This document shows, piece by piece, positions 41,977 to 51,507 of a stretch of 64,000 bases of DNA. The DNA comes from G963668605 sp963668605 (GTDB lineage: Bacteria > Acidobacteriota > Terriglobia > Bryobacterales > Bryobacteraceae): positions 3,596,001 through 3,660,000 of the forward strand of contig OY764903.1 in the NCBI GenBank assembly GCA_963668605.1. Direction: 5' to 3'. Position 1 is the first letter of the stretch; each line of letters begins with the position of its first letter. A model generated the notes under the pieces. That model made no database searches and had not been told where the DNA came from. It was given only the letters and a program-made list of their open reading frames with translations. The position numbers and the translations under genes are program-made.

Positions 41977-43065
41977 CTAGCTCTCCAGCTTGACCATCTG
42001 AAGCAGGGCCTGGATGTAGCCGAAGGCAAACGCGAAGGCTTGCTGTCCGCCTTCGTCGCCTTCAATTTTCGGAACGTGGTCCGGCATCAACATGCCGTCG
42101 TAGCCCACGTCGCGATAGACGCGGATGGCCTCGATCAGGTTGACGTCGCCGTCGTCGGGAAACGTCTCCTGGAACTTCAGGAAGCCGCCCTTGATATTGC
42201 GGAAGTGGACATTGAAGATTTTCTTGCGCTCGCCGAAATAGCGGATCACGGCTGGAAGTTCGCGCGCCGGATCGGCTAGCATTTCAGAAACGGTACCCTG
42301 GCAGAAGTTCAGACCGTGATACGGGCTCGGCGAGATCGAGATGAATTTCTTCAAGCCATCGACACTGCCGAGCACGCGCTCGATACCCCGAAATCCCTTG
42401 CCCTTGGGCATGCCCGGATCGTGCGGGTGGCAGGCCAGGCGCACTTTGAACTCCTCGGCGGCGGGCACGACGCGCTTTAGAAAATAGGTAATGCGCTCCC
42501 AGGCGATCTCTTCGGTAACGCGTCCGGCCTCGGTCAGCGGCGGCTCCTGCTTGGCGAGATCGTAGTCGAAGGAGCTGTAGCGCGCTCCTCCGCGACCCTT
42601 TGTCGGTTCCGTGCGCACAACGCCGAGCATACTCATGTTGTATTTAACGGCCGGGATACCGGCGCGGGAGACATTGCGCAGCATCTGGCAAATCTGGTCG
42701 ATCTCGCGATCGCGCTCAGGACTTTTTCCGAGCATGATGTTCGGAAATTCCACGCGCGCGATCGGCGCCGAACTGAGCGGCAGCGGAAGCATTTCCAACT
42801 TGATGCCGTGAGATTCGACACGCTCGCGCAGCCGGCTGAGCGCATCGACGGACCACTTTTCGTCCAACTGCCGCGCGGGCAGCGATCCGCAGACATGGTT
42901 GATACCGAAGGCAGCGCAGACCTTGAGCACGTTGTCGGCGATGCTGTGCTGCGTGCCGATCTTCATCAACACCTTGCCCACGGCTTGCTTACGCTGCGGG
43001 GCGGCGGAAGCGGCGGGGAGCGCCGCGCTGCTCGCCGCGATCTCGAGAAAGTTTCTGCGTTTCAT
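41977..43065 (-). CDS. uxuA: Mannonate dehydratase family protein with a Tat-like leader
   Basis: 362 residues. The body matches UxuA: VKYNMSMLGVVRTEP, the charged loop after GARYSSFDYD, RLACHPHDPG, ISPSPYHGLNFCQGTVSEM, VHFRNIKGGF, and LMPDHVPKIEGDEGG, which includes metal-ligand His, Cys and Asp residues. UxuA dehydrates D-mannonate to KDG in hexuronate breakdown. Unusually, the N-terminus is a Tat-type leader (KRRNFLEIAASSAALPAASA), so the protein may be exported, which a cytoplasmic UxuA would not be. Confidence is high for the family, lower for the exact role. Confidence 0.82.
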   Translation of the reverse strand: MKRRNFLEIAASSAALPAASAAPQRKQAVGKVLMKIGTQHSIADNVLKVCAAFGINHVCGSLPARQLDEKWSVDALSRLRERVESHGIKLEMLPLPLSSAPIARVEFPNIMLGKSPERDREIDQICQMLRNVSRAGIPAVKYNMSMLGVVRTEPTKGRGGARYSSFDYDLAKQEPPLTEAGRVTEEIAWERITYFLKRVVPAAEEFKVRLACHPHDPGMPKGKGFRGIERVLGSVDGLKKFISISPSPYHGLNFCQGTVSEMLADPARELPAVIRYFGERKKIFNVHFRNIKGGFLKFQETFPDDGDVNLIEAIRVYRDVGYDGMLMPDHVPKIEGDEGGQQAFAFAFGYIQALLQMVKLES

Positions 43066-43189
43066 GACCTGTTGAGGATGTCACGGCTGCTCCGGGTTAG
43101 TCAAGACGGTTCAGTGATAAAATGAAAGGGATTTTCGGGGATTTCGGACGGGGGGAGAGCTGTCCTGACACGTTGGCTCAACAACAACC

Positions 43190-45862
43190 ATGCTTAAGAC
43201 CAAGGCAGAAACCACTGAGGACTTGAACCCTCAAGAGACTTCGGAGTGGATCGAGGCGCTGGGCCAGGTTCTCGACGAAAGCGGACCCGACCGCGCCCAG
43301 TACATCTTGCGGACTTTGCTGGACCGTGCGGCCACGCTGGGAGTCACCGCTCCGCTGCGCCCGGACACGCCATACATCAACACCGTTCCGGTACACGAGG
43401 AGGCTGAGTATCCCGGCGATCGCGAGATCGAAAGGCGTATCAAGAGCCTCACGCGCTGGAATGCAATGGCCATGGTGGTGCGCGCCAACAAGTACGACAA
43501 CGGCATCGGCGGGCACATCTCGACTTACTCTTCGCTGGCGACGCTGGTGGATGTCGGGTTCAACCATTTCTACCACGCGAAATACGGAACCGAACCCGGC
43601 GATCTGATTTACTTTCAGGGTCACGCCTCGCCCGGCATTTACGCCCGCGCGTTTCTCGAAGGCCGGCTCACGGAACAGCACCTGCTGAACTTCCGCCATG
43701 AATTGCGCGACCATCCGGGCCTGTCCTCATACCCGCACCCCTGGTTGATGCCCGGGTTCTGGCAGTTTCCCACGGTCTCAATGGGGCTCGGTCCGATCAA
43801 CGCGATCTATCAGGCGCGTTTCATGCGCTATCTTGAAAACCGCGGCATCATTGCGACGACTCCGCGCAAAGTCTGGGCATACCTCGGCGACGGCGAGACG
43901 GATGAGCCCGAATCATTGGGTGCGCTGACGCTGGCGTCGCGCGAGAAGCTCGACAATCTCGTCTTCGTCGTCAACTGCAATTTGCAGCGCCTCGACGGAC
44001 CGGTACGCGGCAACGGCAAGATCATTCAGGAACTCGAAGCGGCTTTTCGAGGCGCGGGCTGGAACGTGGTCAAGCTGGTCTGGGGCAGTTCCTGGGACGA
44101 CCTGCTGGCGCGCGATACCACGGGCCTGCTGATCCAACGCATGAACGAGTGCGTCGATGGCGAGTATCAGAACTACGCCGCGCGCGGTGGCGCCTATGTG
44201 CGCAAGGAGTTCTTCGGAAAGTATCCCGAGTTGCTCGAACTGGTGCGGGACTACTCCGACGACGATCTGTTCCGACTGCGCCGCGGCGGCCACGATCCCC
44301 AGAAAGTGTACAACGCCTACAAGCGCGCCATCGAACACACGGGCTCACCGACCGTGATCCTGGCCAAGACCATCAAGGGCTACGGCATGGGCGAAGCCGG
44401 CGAAGGCCGCAACGTCACACACCAGCAGAAAAAGCTGAACGAAGCGGAGATGGAATACTTCCGCCGCCGCTTCGACATTCCGATTCCGGAAGAGGCCGTA
44501 CACACGATCTCGTTCTACCGCCCGGGCGACGATAGCGAGGAGTCCAAGTATCTGCACGCGCGTCGCGAAGCGTTGGGCGGCTATCTGCCCTCGCGTGATC
44601 CCAAGCCGCTCCACCTGCCCGTGCCGGCGCTCGATGCTTTCTCCGATACGCTGGCGGGATCGGGCGGCCGCGAGGCTTCGACGACCGCTGCGTTTGTCGG
44701 CATACTCAAGACGCTGCTGAAGGATCCGAATCTCAGCAAGTTCATCGTGCCGATCATTCCCGACGAAGCGCGCACTTTCGGTATGGACTCGCTCTTCCGC
44801 CAGATCGGCATCTACGCAAGCCAGGGCCAACTCTACAAACCGGTTGACCGCGAAATGCTGCTCTATTACAAGGAAGCGACCGACGGGCAGATTCTCGAAG
44901 AGGGCATCACCGAGGCGGGCTCCATGGCGTCATTCACAGCCGCCGGGACCGCCTACTCTAACTACGGCGTGCCGATGATTCCGTTCTTCATTTACTATTC
45001 GATGTTCGGCTTCCAACGAATCGGCGATATGATCTGGGCGTTCGCCGATTCGCGCGGGCGCGGCTTCCTGTTGGGCGGCACCGGCGGGCGCACCACGCTG
45101 GCCGGCGAAGGACTGCAACATCAGGACGGGCACAGTCCCGTGCTCGCCAGCACCGTGCCGACGTGCGCGACGTACGATCCAGCCTACGCCTTCGAACTCT
45201 CCGTGATCATCCAGGACGGCATTCGCCGCATGTATCACGAGGACGAGGAACTCTTCTACTACCTCACGGTCTACAACGAAAACTACGTGCAGCCGGAGAT
45301 GCCCAAGGGTTGCGAAGCGGGCATTCTGAAGGGCATCTACCGCTATAAGGCCGCAGCGAATGGAAAGGGCTCCATTAACCTGTTCGGCAGCGGTCCGATA
45401 ATGAACGAGGCGCTGCGCGCGCAATCGATTCTGGCCGAAAAGTTCGACGTCGCCGCCGATGTCTGGAGCGTCACCAGCTACAACGAACTGCGCCGCGAAG
45501 CGCTGTCGACCGAACGCTGGAACCGCATGCACCCGACCGAAGCAGAACGCACACCTTACATTCTCCAGGCTCTACAGGGCGCGGACGGCCCAATCATCGC
45601 CGCGACCGACTACATGAAAGCCGTACCGGACCAACTCGCGCCGTGGCTTAGTGCGCGGCTCTGGTCGCTTGGCACCGACGGCTTCGGCCGCAGCGACAAC
45701 CGCCAGCACTTGCGGCGGCACTTCGAGATCAATGCGGAAGCGATTGTCGTCTTCGCTCTCGCACGTCTGGCGCGCGACGGGCAGTTCGACGCTGCGCGCG
45801 CGCAGGCCGCCTTCCGCGAGTATGGCCTCGATCCGGACTCGGTCGATCCGGCCAGAGCGTAG
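43190..45862 (+). CDS. aceE: Pyruvate dehydrogenase E1 component, homodimeric (AceE)
   Basis: 890 residues, the single-chain E1 that decarboxylates pyruvate with TPP and acetylates the E2 lipoyl group. Landmarks are GGHISTYSSLATLVDVGFNH, YFQGHASPGIYARAFLEGRL, the TPP motif GDGETDEPESLG with NCNLQRLDG, FIVPIIPDEARTFGMDSLF, and GEGLQHQDGHSPVLASTVP. All are intact. No E2 or E3 genes follow; instead a cyclase and an SDR are tightly coupled behind it. TAAAAT near 43120 is a candidate -10 box with a leader of about 60 nt. Confidence 0.95.
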   Translation: MLKTKAETTEDLNPQETSEWIEALGQVLDESGPDRAQYILRTLLDRAATLGVTAPLRPDTPYINTVPVHEEAEYPGDREIERRIKSLTRWNAMAMVVRANKYDNGIGGHISTYSSLATLVDVGFNHFYHAKYGTEPGDLIYFQGHASPGIYARAFLEGRLTEQHLLNFRHELRDHPGLSSYPHPWLMPGFWQFPTVSMGLGPINAIYQARFMRYLENRGIIATTPRKVWAYLGDGETDEPESLGALTLASREKLDNLVFVVNCNLQRLDGPVRGNGKIIQELEAAFRGAGWNVVKLVWGSSWDDLLARDTTGLLIQRMNECVDGEYQNYAARGGAYVRKEFFGKYPELLELVRDYSDDDLFRLRRGGHDPQKVYNAYKRAIEHTGSPTVILAKTIKGYGMGEAGEGRNVTHQQKKLNEAEMEYFRRRFDIPIPEEAVHTISFYRPGDDSEESKYLHARREALGGYLPSRDPKPLHLPVPALDAFSDTLAGSGGREASTTAAFVGILKTLLKDPNLSKFIVPIIPDEARTFGMDSLFRQIGIYASQGQLYKPVDREMLLYYKEATDGQILEEGITEAGSMASFTAAGTAYSNYGVPMIPFFIYYSMFGFQRIGDMIWAFADSRGRGFLLGGTGGRTTLAGEGLQHQDGHSPVLASTVPTCATYDPAYAFELSVIIQDGIRRMYHEDEELFYYLTVYNENYVQPEMPKGCEAGILKGIYRYKAAANGKGSINLFGSGPIMNEALRAQSILAEKFDVAADVWSVTSYNELRREALSTERWNRMHPTEAERTPYILQALQGADGPIIAATDYMKAVPDQLAPWLSARLWSLGTDGFGRSDNRQHLRRHFEINAEAIVVFALARLARDGQFDAARAQAAFREYGLDPDSVDPARA

Positions 45863-46410
45863 TGGCACGCTGGATCGATATCTCGACACCGCTGGCTACG
45901 GGTATGCCGCGTTATCCCGGCGACCCCGAAGTACTCATTAAACGTAGCGTCGAAAATGGCTGTTCGCTCACCACGCTCTCGATGAGCGCACATACGGGCA
46001 CGCACATGGATGCGCCACTGCACTTTCTCGCAGGCGGCGCTTCGATAGACGAAATCCCGATGGAAGTTTGTATCGGGCTGGCGCGCGTGATCGAGCTGGG
46101 CTCCGCGCTACCAGAAATCCAAACAGGTGAACGCATTCTCTGCAAAGCGAAGTCCGCTCTCACGGAGGCGCAAGCGCGGCTCTTTGCGGCCCGCGGTACG
46201 CTGCTGGCCGGCATCGATTCGCTCTCGGTCGATCCGCTCGATAGCGCTACACTCCCAGCGCATCACATCCTGCTGCATGCGGGCGTGTGGATTGTCGAGG
46301 GCCTCGACCTCTCGCAAGTGGAGCCGGGCGAGTATGATCTGATCTGCCTGCCGTTACGCATTGCGGAAGCCGATGGCGCTCCGGCGCGGGCGCTGCTGCG
46401 AGCGCGATAA
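45862..46410 (+). CDS. Cyclase family protein, kynurenine-formamidase-like
   Basis: 182 residues; members of this metal hydrolase family are usually about 205-215. The signature metal motif HTGTHMDAPLHF is present, and DISTPLATGMPRYPGDP forms the N-terminus. The C-terminal HHILLHAGVWIVEGLDLSQV is also typical. It starts at a GTG that overlaps the last base of the aceE stop, so it is coupled to aceE. KynB activity is possible, but no tryptophan-catabolism genes are nearby, so the substrate is left open. Confidence 0.83.
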   Translation: MARWIDISTPLATGMPRYPGDPEVLIKRSVENGCSLTTLSMSAHTGTHMDAPLHFLAGGASIDEIPMEVCIGLARVIELGSALPEIQTGERILCKAKSALTEAQARLFAARGTLLAGIDSLSVDPLDSATLPAHHILLHAGVWIVEGLDLSQVEPGEYDLICLPLRIAEADGAPARALLRAR

Positions 46411-46460
46411 TGGTGGGTCGGTTCACAACCAACTTGTGGACACGGAAGAGGGAGGAATCG

Positions 46461-47225
46461 GTGTACGAAGAACTGAAGGGCAAGAAGGTCCTGGTGACGG
46501 GCGCATCGCGAGGCGTTGGCGCGGCAACCGCAGTCGCCTTCGCGAAGTGTGGCGCAGCGCGAGTGGATATTCATTTCAATTCGTTCGTCGAAGGCGCGAA
46601 CGATGTCGTCGCCGCAATCCGCGCCGCGGGCGCAGAGGGTGACGCCATCCAGGAGAATCTCGCGCTCGACGCCGGCATCGCCAGCTTCGTCGAAATCCTG
46701 AAACAACGCGGCGCCGAATACGACATCCTGATCAACAACGCCGGCTCGCTGGTCAAGCGCGCGAACCTGTTCGAGTTCACGCCTTCGATCTTCGACGAGG
46801 TCATGAACCTGAACGCCAAGAGCGTCTATTTCATTTCGCAAGCGGTGGCGCCTTACATGGTTGCGCAAAAATCCGGCTGCATCGTAAACCTCAGTTCGAT
46901 CGCCGCGCGCAACGGCGGCGGGCCCGGCGCCACAGTCTACTCGGCGTCGAAAGCGGCCGTAGCTACGATCACGAAAGGCATGGCCAAGGAACTTGCGCCC
47001 AAGGGCATCCGCGTCAACGCCGTCAGCCCCGGCACGGTCGATAACCATTTTCACGAGGTCTTCTCGACGCGCCAGATTCTCGACAGCGTAACCAACATGA
47101 CACCCGCCGGACGGCTCGGCACGAACGAAGAGGTTGCCGACGTAATTCTCTTCCTCTGCTCGGACGGCGCGCGTTACATCTTCGGGCAAACGCTGGAGAT
47201 CAACGGCGGCATGTACATGGTGTAG
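46461..47225 (+). CDS. Short-chain dehydrogenase/reductase (FabG-like)
   Basis: 254 residues from GTG 46461, chosen because AGGGAGG lies about 7 nt before it; ATG 46410 in the same frame would add 17 residues unlike the family. Classical SDR motifs are VTGASRGVGAAT (cofactor), NNAG, catalytic Ser in NLSSIAARNGG, YSASK, and the C-terminal LEINGGMYMV. It has the features of FabG or sugar/alcohol dehydrogenases; which one is not decidable. It is the last gene of the aceE-cyclase-SDR unit and converges on the NHL gene. Confidence 0.9.
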   Translation: MYEELKGKKVLVTGASRGVGAATAVAFAKCGAARVDIHFNSFVEGANDVVAAIRAAGAEGDAIQENLALDAGIASFVEILKQRGAEYDILINNAGSLVKRANLFEFTPSIFDEVMNLNAKSVYFISQAVAPYMVAQKSGCIVNLSSIAARNGGGPGATVYSASKAAVATITKGMAKELAPKGIRVNAVSPGTVDNHFHEVFSTRQILDSVTNMTPAGRLGTNEEVADVILFLCSDGARYIFGQTLEINGGMYMV

Positions 47226-47250
47226 GCGACCGCGCGATTCGCCGGCCGCG

Positions 47251-49701
47251 CTATTCAACGGCGATGCGCACATCCGGCGACGACGCGATCGAGCCAACCC
47301 GCAGCACCACCGGCGCATCGCCCGAAGGCGCGCCCTGCGGAATGCGGACCTGCAACTGCAACAGACCTCCGTCACCGGCCAATGCGACCACCTCCGCGGC
47401 GGCGCCCCCGATCGTGACCGAGACCGGCAAGCGGCTCGCGCCTTCTCCAGTGGCGAGCAACGTCAACACGGCCCCGCGTGCGGCAGATGCGGTCCCGCGC
47501 TCCGGCTGAAAGAAGCCTGGTGCAGCGTCGACCAGCGCGAGTTCCCGTTCAAAGACGCCGAAGCACAGCGTGGCCGCCGTCCGGCCGGCCAATTCATATG
47601 GCAACTGCAACACGAGGCGGTTTCCCGCGCTGGAGTGTATGCGCAGCGCCTGCCCGTCGATCGCCGCAACGAGGTTCTCCACCGAGGGCAGCCCGTCGAC
47701 AACGATCAACTGGCCTGGCGCGAACGGTCCCGCTGAACCCGTGGCCGCATGAGTGATGCGCACATCTCGCAGCGGTTCCATAATCGCGTCCGGAGGCGGA
47801 GCGGAGTAGAGCTTGCGAACTCGGTTGTTGACGGTGTCGCTAAAGAGCAGCCCGCCATCCGGCAGCAGTGCAAGCCCGGTGGGAAAGCTGAGTTGCATCG
47901 CCAGCGCCGCACCTTCTTCTCCGTTGAAACCCTCTTCCGCGGTGCCGGCTATCGTGGTCGCTTCGCCGCCTGTCCGCGCGACTCTGCGAATGCGATGAAA
48001 ACCCGTATCGGCCGCATAGATCGCACCTCCGGCGTCCACCAGCACGCCGCAAGGCGCGTTCAACCCCTCCATCACGGTCGAGGCCGCGCCATTCGCACTC
48101 CACTTGCGGATGCGATTATTGCCTGTATCGGCCACGTAGAGATTGCCTTCCGCATCCATGGCGATGCCGCGCGGCCTGTCGAGCTGCGCGGGCGTGCCGT
48201 CGCCGGCGATGGTCGAAATCTGGCCGTAGGGCGAAAGTAGGCGGATGCGCGAGTTGGCGGTATCGGCGATCAGCAGATTGCCCGCCGGATCGAGCCACAG
48301 TCCGGTGGGCGTATCGAATGAGGCGAAGAGCGCTGCGCTGCCATCGCCAAAGAAACCCTTCGCGCCGCTACCGGCCACGGTCGAGATCTGTCCGCCGGGC
48401 GTAATCTTGCGGATGCGGTGGTTGCCCGTATCGGAGAAGAAGACATTGCCGGCCGCATCCACGGCAATGCCGGCGGGCGAATCGATGCGCGTGCCGAGAG
48501 CGAAACCGAAGTCGCCTAATTTCCCGCGCAGCCCCGTTCCAGCAATGGTCACGACCGCGCCGGAGGCTGTGACCTTACGGATTCGGTGGTTGCGTTCGTC
48601 GGCGATGTAGATGACGCCATCGCCGCCGGCGGCGATAGCCGAGGGCTGCCGGAAGCGCGCCGCAAGCGCGGGGCCGCCTTCGCCGCGGAAGCCGTAGCCG
48701 CCCGAGCCCGCAATGGCGGCGCCGAACGCGCCAGCGATTCGCTGGACCAGCGCGCCGCTGGCCGTGTACACGACTCCGGCCATATCCACCGCGATGTCGC
48801 TGCCCGTGCCCGGAAGCAGCGTGGGCTTGCCGAGCGGCGGCATGCGCAACAACTGGACGCCGTCGGCGATATACAGATTGCCCGCCGGATCGAGAGCGAG
48901 GCCGGTCGGCGCATAGATCGGAAGCGGAAAGACAAAGGCAGGCATGCCCGCCACACCGACGGACTCTATGACGCCGCGCGCAATACGCCGGACGGCGCGA
49001 TTGCCGCTGTCGGCCACATAGACGGCTCCGCCGGGTTCGATGGTGATACCCGCTGGCGAGCGCAACTGTGCAAGCGTCGCGAGCGAGCCGTCGCCGCTGT
49101 ATCCGGGCGCGCCGCTGCCAGCCACAAATTCCAACTCGCCGGAAGGCGCCACGCGGTACACTCGATGCGCGGCGAAGTCGGAGATAAAGAGCGAACCCGC
49201 GGCGTCGACTGCGACGTTACGCGGAGCCTGCAAGCGGACATCGACTGCCGCGCGGCCGCGCGTGGGTTCTAGCAAACCGCCGCCCGCGACCGTGCGGATC
49301 AGACCATCGGGCGAAACCACGCGGACGCGCGCATTGCCAAAGTCCGCTATGTATAAGTTGCCGCGGGCATCGAGCGCCAGCCCGTAGGGCGCACGCAATT
49401 GGGCGCGATTGGCCGGGCCGCCGTCGCCGCGCGACCCCGCATGCCCGTCGCCGGCTACGGTCTCGATGACTCCGTTTGCACCGATGCGCCGGACGCGATG
49501 ATCGGCGCTGTCGGAGACGTAAATATTGCCGCGCGCGTCGACAGCAATGCCGCCGGTCTGCCCAAGCGGTGCAAACACGGCCGGCCCGCCGTCGCCCGCG
49601 AGGTCGCATCCGGCGACGGTCTTCATGCTCCAGGGCGTCTCAGCGGCGGCCAGCGGAAGGACAAACAGACATACGGCGGGAAAAACACTCCAGGCGTTCA
49701 T
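47251..49701 (-). CDS. Secreted NHL-repeat propeller protein with a TIGR03437-like C-terminus
   Basis: 816 residues with a signal peptide (NAWSVFPAVCLFVLPLAAAE). About twelve NHL repeats follow (recurrent GNLYIADTGNNRIRK and TVAGSGAKGFFGDGS phrases), enough for two six-bladed propellers. From about residue 660 there is an Ig-like C-terminal domain of the kind annotated as Solibacter uncharacterised C-terminal (APGQLIVVDGLPSVENLVAA, LQVRIPQGAPSGDAPVVLR). These proteins are greatly expanded in Solibacter and probably act in binding at the cell surface. This is the best lineage marker in the window. Confidence 0.88.
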   Translation of the reverse strand: MNAWSVFPAVCLFVLPLAAAETPWSMKTVAGCDLAGDGGPAVFAPLGQTGGIAVDARGNIYVSDSADHRVRRIGANGVIETVAGDGHAGSRGDGGPANRAQLRAPYGLALDARGNLYIADFGNARVRVVSPDGLIRTVAGGGLLEPTRGRAAVDVRLQAPRNVAVDAAGSLFISDFAAHRVYRVAPSGELEFVAGSGAPGYSGDGSLATLAQLRSPAGITIEPGGAVYVADSGNRAVRRIARGVIESVGVAGMPAFVFPLPIYAPTGLALDPAGNLYIADGVQLLRMPPLGKPTLLPGTGSDIAVDMAGVVYTASGALVQRIAGAFGAAIAGSGGYGFRGEGGPALAARFRQPSAIAAGGDGVIYIADERNHRIRKVTASGAVVTIAGTGLRGKLGDFGFALGTRIDSPAGIAVDAAGNVFFSDTGNHRIRKITPGGQISTVAGSGAKGFFGDGSAALFASFDTPTGLWLDPAGNLLIADTANSRIRLLSPYGQISTIAGDGTPAQLDRPRGIAMDAEGNLYVADTGNNRIRKWSANGAASTVMEGLNAPCGVLVDAGGAIYAADTGFHRIRRVARTGGEATTIAGTAEEGFNGEEGAALAMQLSFPTGLALLPDGGLLFSDTVNNRVRKLYSAPPPDAIMEPLRDVRITHAATGSAGPFAPGQLIVVDGLPSVENLVAAIDGQALRIHSSAGNRLVLQLPYELAGRTAATLCFGVFERELALVDAAPGFFQPERGTASAARGAVLTLLATGEGASRLPVSVTIGGAAAEVVALAGDGGLLQLQVRIPQGAPSGDAPVVLRVGSIASSPDVRIAVE

Positions 49702-49785
49702 TCGATTTCTGCCTCTCTGAAGTAGTTCGAAAGATTTCGTATTTTCTCACCTCAAATTTCCGATGAGGACAACAAAGGACAGAGC

Positions 49786-51507
49786 ATGAAGAGGTTGTTA
49801 ATACTCCTCGCAATGGCGGGCATCACCGTGGCGCAGCCCGTTCTGCGTCTGAAATCGCACGGGCAAACGAGGCAAACCGGCGCATCGGAAATCCGAAGGC
49901 GCGATCTGAGCTGGTCGCACCGGATCGTCGAGATCGAAGGCGGAATCACAGCGAAGAAATTGGAGGCATTGCGCGAGCGCGGCGTTGTGCCGTTGCGCTA
50001 CATCCCGGATGGGGCCGTGCTTGTGTTGCAGCGCGACGACTTCGCCGGCGTGGTCGACGGCGCACTGCGCTCAAGGCCGCTCGCGACGACGGAGAAGATC
50101 AGCCCTCTAGTGGACGGGCTGCTGATTGCAGATGGGGCGACGAGTGGCGTGTTTGTGATCGAATTCCACCCCGATGTCGAAGATGGCGCAGCACGGAGCA
50201 TCCTGGCTGAGTGCGGGCTTTGGGTCAAAGAGAACTCAGACCTTCTGCCGCATCAGTTATTGGCGCACGGAACAGCGCTCGAGGCCAGTAGACTCGCAGC
50301 CTGGGACGAGGTGGCGTACATCTTCCCTGCTTCGGAGGAGTTGCTCGACGGGCGGCCCGTGGCGGCTTGCGCCGGACCACTCACGGAGTTCGGACAGATC
50401 GGACAATACATTGCGCAGATCGGCGCGGGTTGGGACGGCGCGGGCGCACGCAGCGTCGAACTCGGTTACTCACTCGAACGCAGTACGGACAAGTTGCCGG
50501 CCGCGACAATCTCGAGTGCGATCGCACGCGCGTTGGCGGAGTGGTCCGCCGTGGTACAGGTGAAGTTCACGCGGATGGAGAATCCGCAAGCGTCGCGTTC
50601 CTTGAATATGCTATTCGGCGCCGGGGCGCATGGCGACGCATACCCCTTCGACGGGCCGGGGCGCGTGCTGGCGCACACGTTTTATCCGGCGCCGCCGAAC
50701 CCGGAACCACTCGCAGGCGATCTCCATTTTGACGCCGACGAAGACTGGGGCGGCACTTCGCTGGACCTCTATAGCGTCGCGCTGCACGAACTCGGGCACG
50801 CGCTCGGCTTGGGCCACTCGGACCAGCCCGGCACGGTGATGTATCCCTACTACCGCAAGTTCGACAAGCTCACCAGTGAAGATATCCGGGCGATTCAATC
50901 GATGTATGCCGCGGGAACGACGCAGAACACACCGCCGGGCAATCCCGTGGCACCGCCAGCCACTCCTGAGGTTCCACCTTCGCAGCCGGTAATTCCACCA
51001 TCTCCGCCGCCTCCTCCTCCGCCCGTGCCCGGCCCGGTGCGCGACACCGTCGCGCCGGCAGTGAGCATCACTTCGCCGGCCACAACGTCGGTGTCGACGC
51101 AAGCTTCATCGATCGTCATTCGCGGCACCGCCCGCGACAGAGTAGGCGTCACCCGCGTGACGTGGACCTCCTCGTCTGGAACCTCCGGAATCGCCAGCGG
51201 GACGACGATCTGGAGCAGCGAGGCAATTCCGCTCATGATGGGAACGACAACGATCACAGTACGCGCCTACGATGCCGCCGGAAACTCAGGTTGGCGGACC
51301 GTCAGCGTGACCAGGCCAGTGTACTTGAGGACGGTCCCCGTGGACCGCACCGGGTTCCCTGTCCCGCTCCCCGCAGCTCAGCGAACAGATCAGCGCAGCA
51401 GTTTCGCCATCTTGGAGCCCGGCACGAAAATCGTTTCGTCGCGCTCGGGTCCCGTCGAGATGCAGCCGGCTTCGACACCGGTCTGCTCTTCCAGAAAGCG
51501 CAGATAG
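49786..51507 (+). CDS. Matrixin-type zinc metalloprotease with an Ig-like C-terminal domain
   Basis: 573 residues. A signal peptide (KRLLILLAMAGITVAQ) and a propeptide-like region of about 200 residues precede a peptidase M10A domain. Its zinc motif HELGHALGLGH gives ligands His334, His338 and His344, and a Met-turn VMYPYY follows. A Pro-rich linker (about residues 388-425, PPSPPPPPPPVPG) leads to one Ig-like domain ending near GWRTVSVTR. The last 50 or so residues are unlike the family and come from reading into the 3' end of purA, which it overlaps by 118 bp on the opposite strand. Confidence 0.85.
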   Translation: MKRLLILLAMAGITVAQPVLRLKSHGQTRQTGASEIRRRDLSWSHRIVEIEGGITAKKLEALRERGVVPLRYIPDGAVLVLQRDDFAGVVDGALRSRPLATTEKISPLVDGLLIADGATSGVFVIEFHPDVEDGAARSILAECGLWVKENSDLLPHQLLAHGTALEASRLAAWDEVAYIFPASEELLDGRPVAACAGPLTEFGQIGQYIAQIGAGWDGAGARSVELGYSLERSTDKLPAATISSAIARALAEWSAVVQVKFTRMENPQASRSLNMLFGAGAHGDAYPFDGPGRVLAHTFYPAPPNPEPLAGDLHFDADEDWGGTSLDLYSVALHELGHALGLGHSDQPGTVMYPYYRKFDKLTSEDIRAIQSMYAAGTTQNTPPGNPVAPPATPEVPPSQPVIPPSPPPPPPPVPGPVRDTVAPAVSITSPATTSVSTQASSIVIRGTARDRVGVTRVTWTSSSGTSGIASGTTIWSSEAIPLMMGTTTITVRAYDAAGNSGWRTVSVTRPVYLRTVPVDRTGFPVPLPAAQRTDQRSSFAILEPGTKIVSSRSGPVEMQPASTPVCSSRKRR

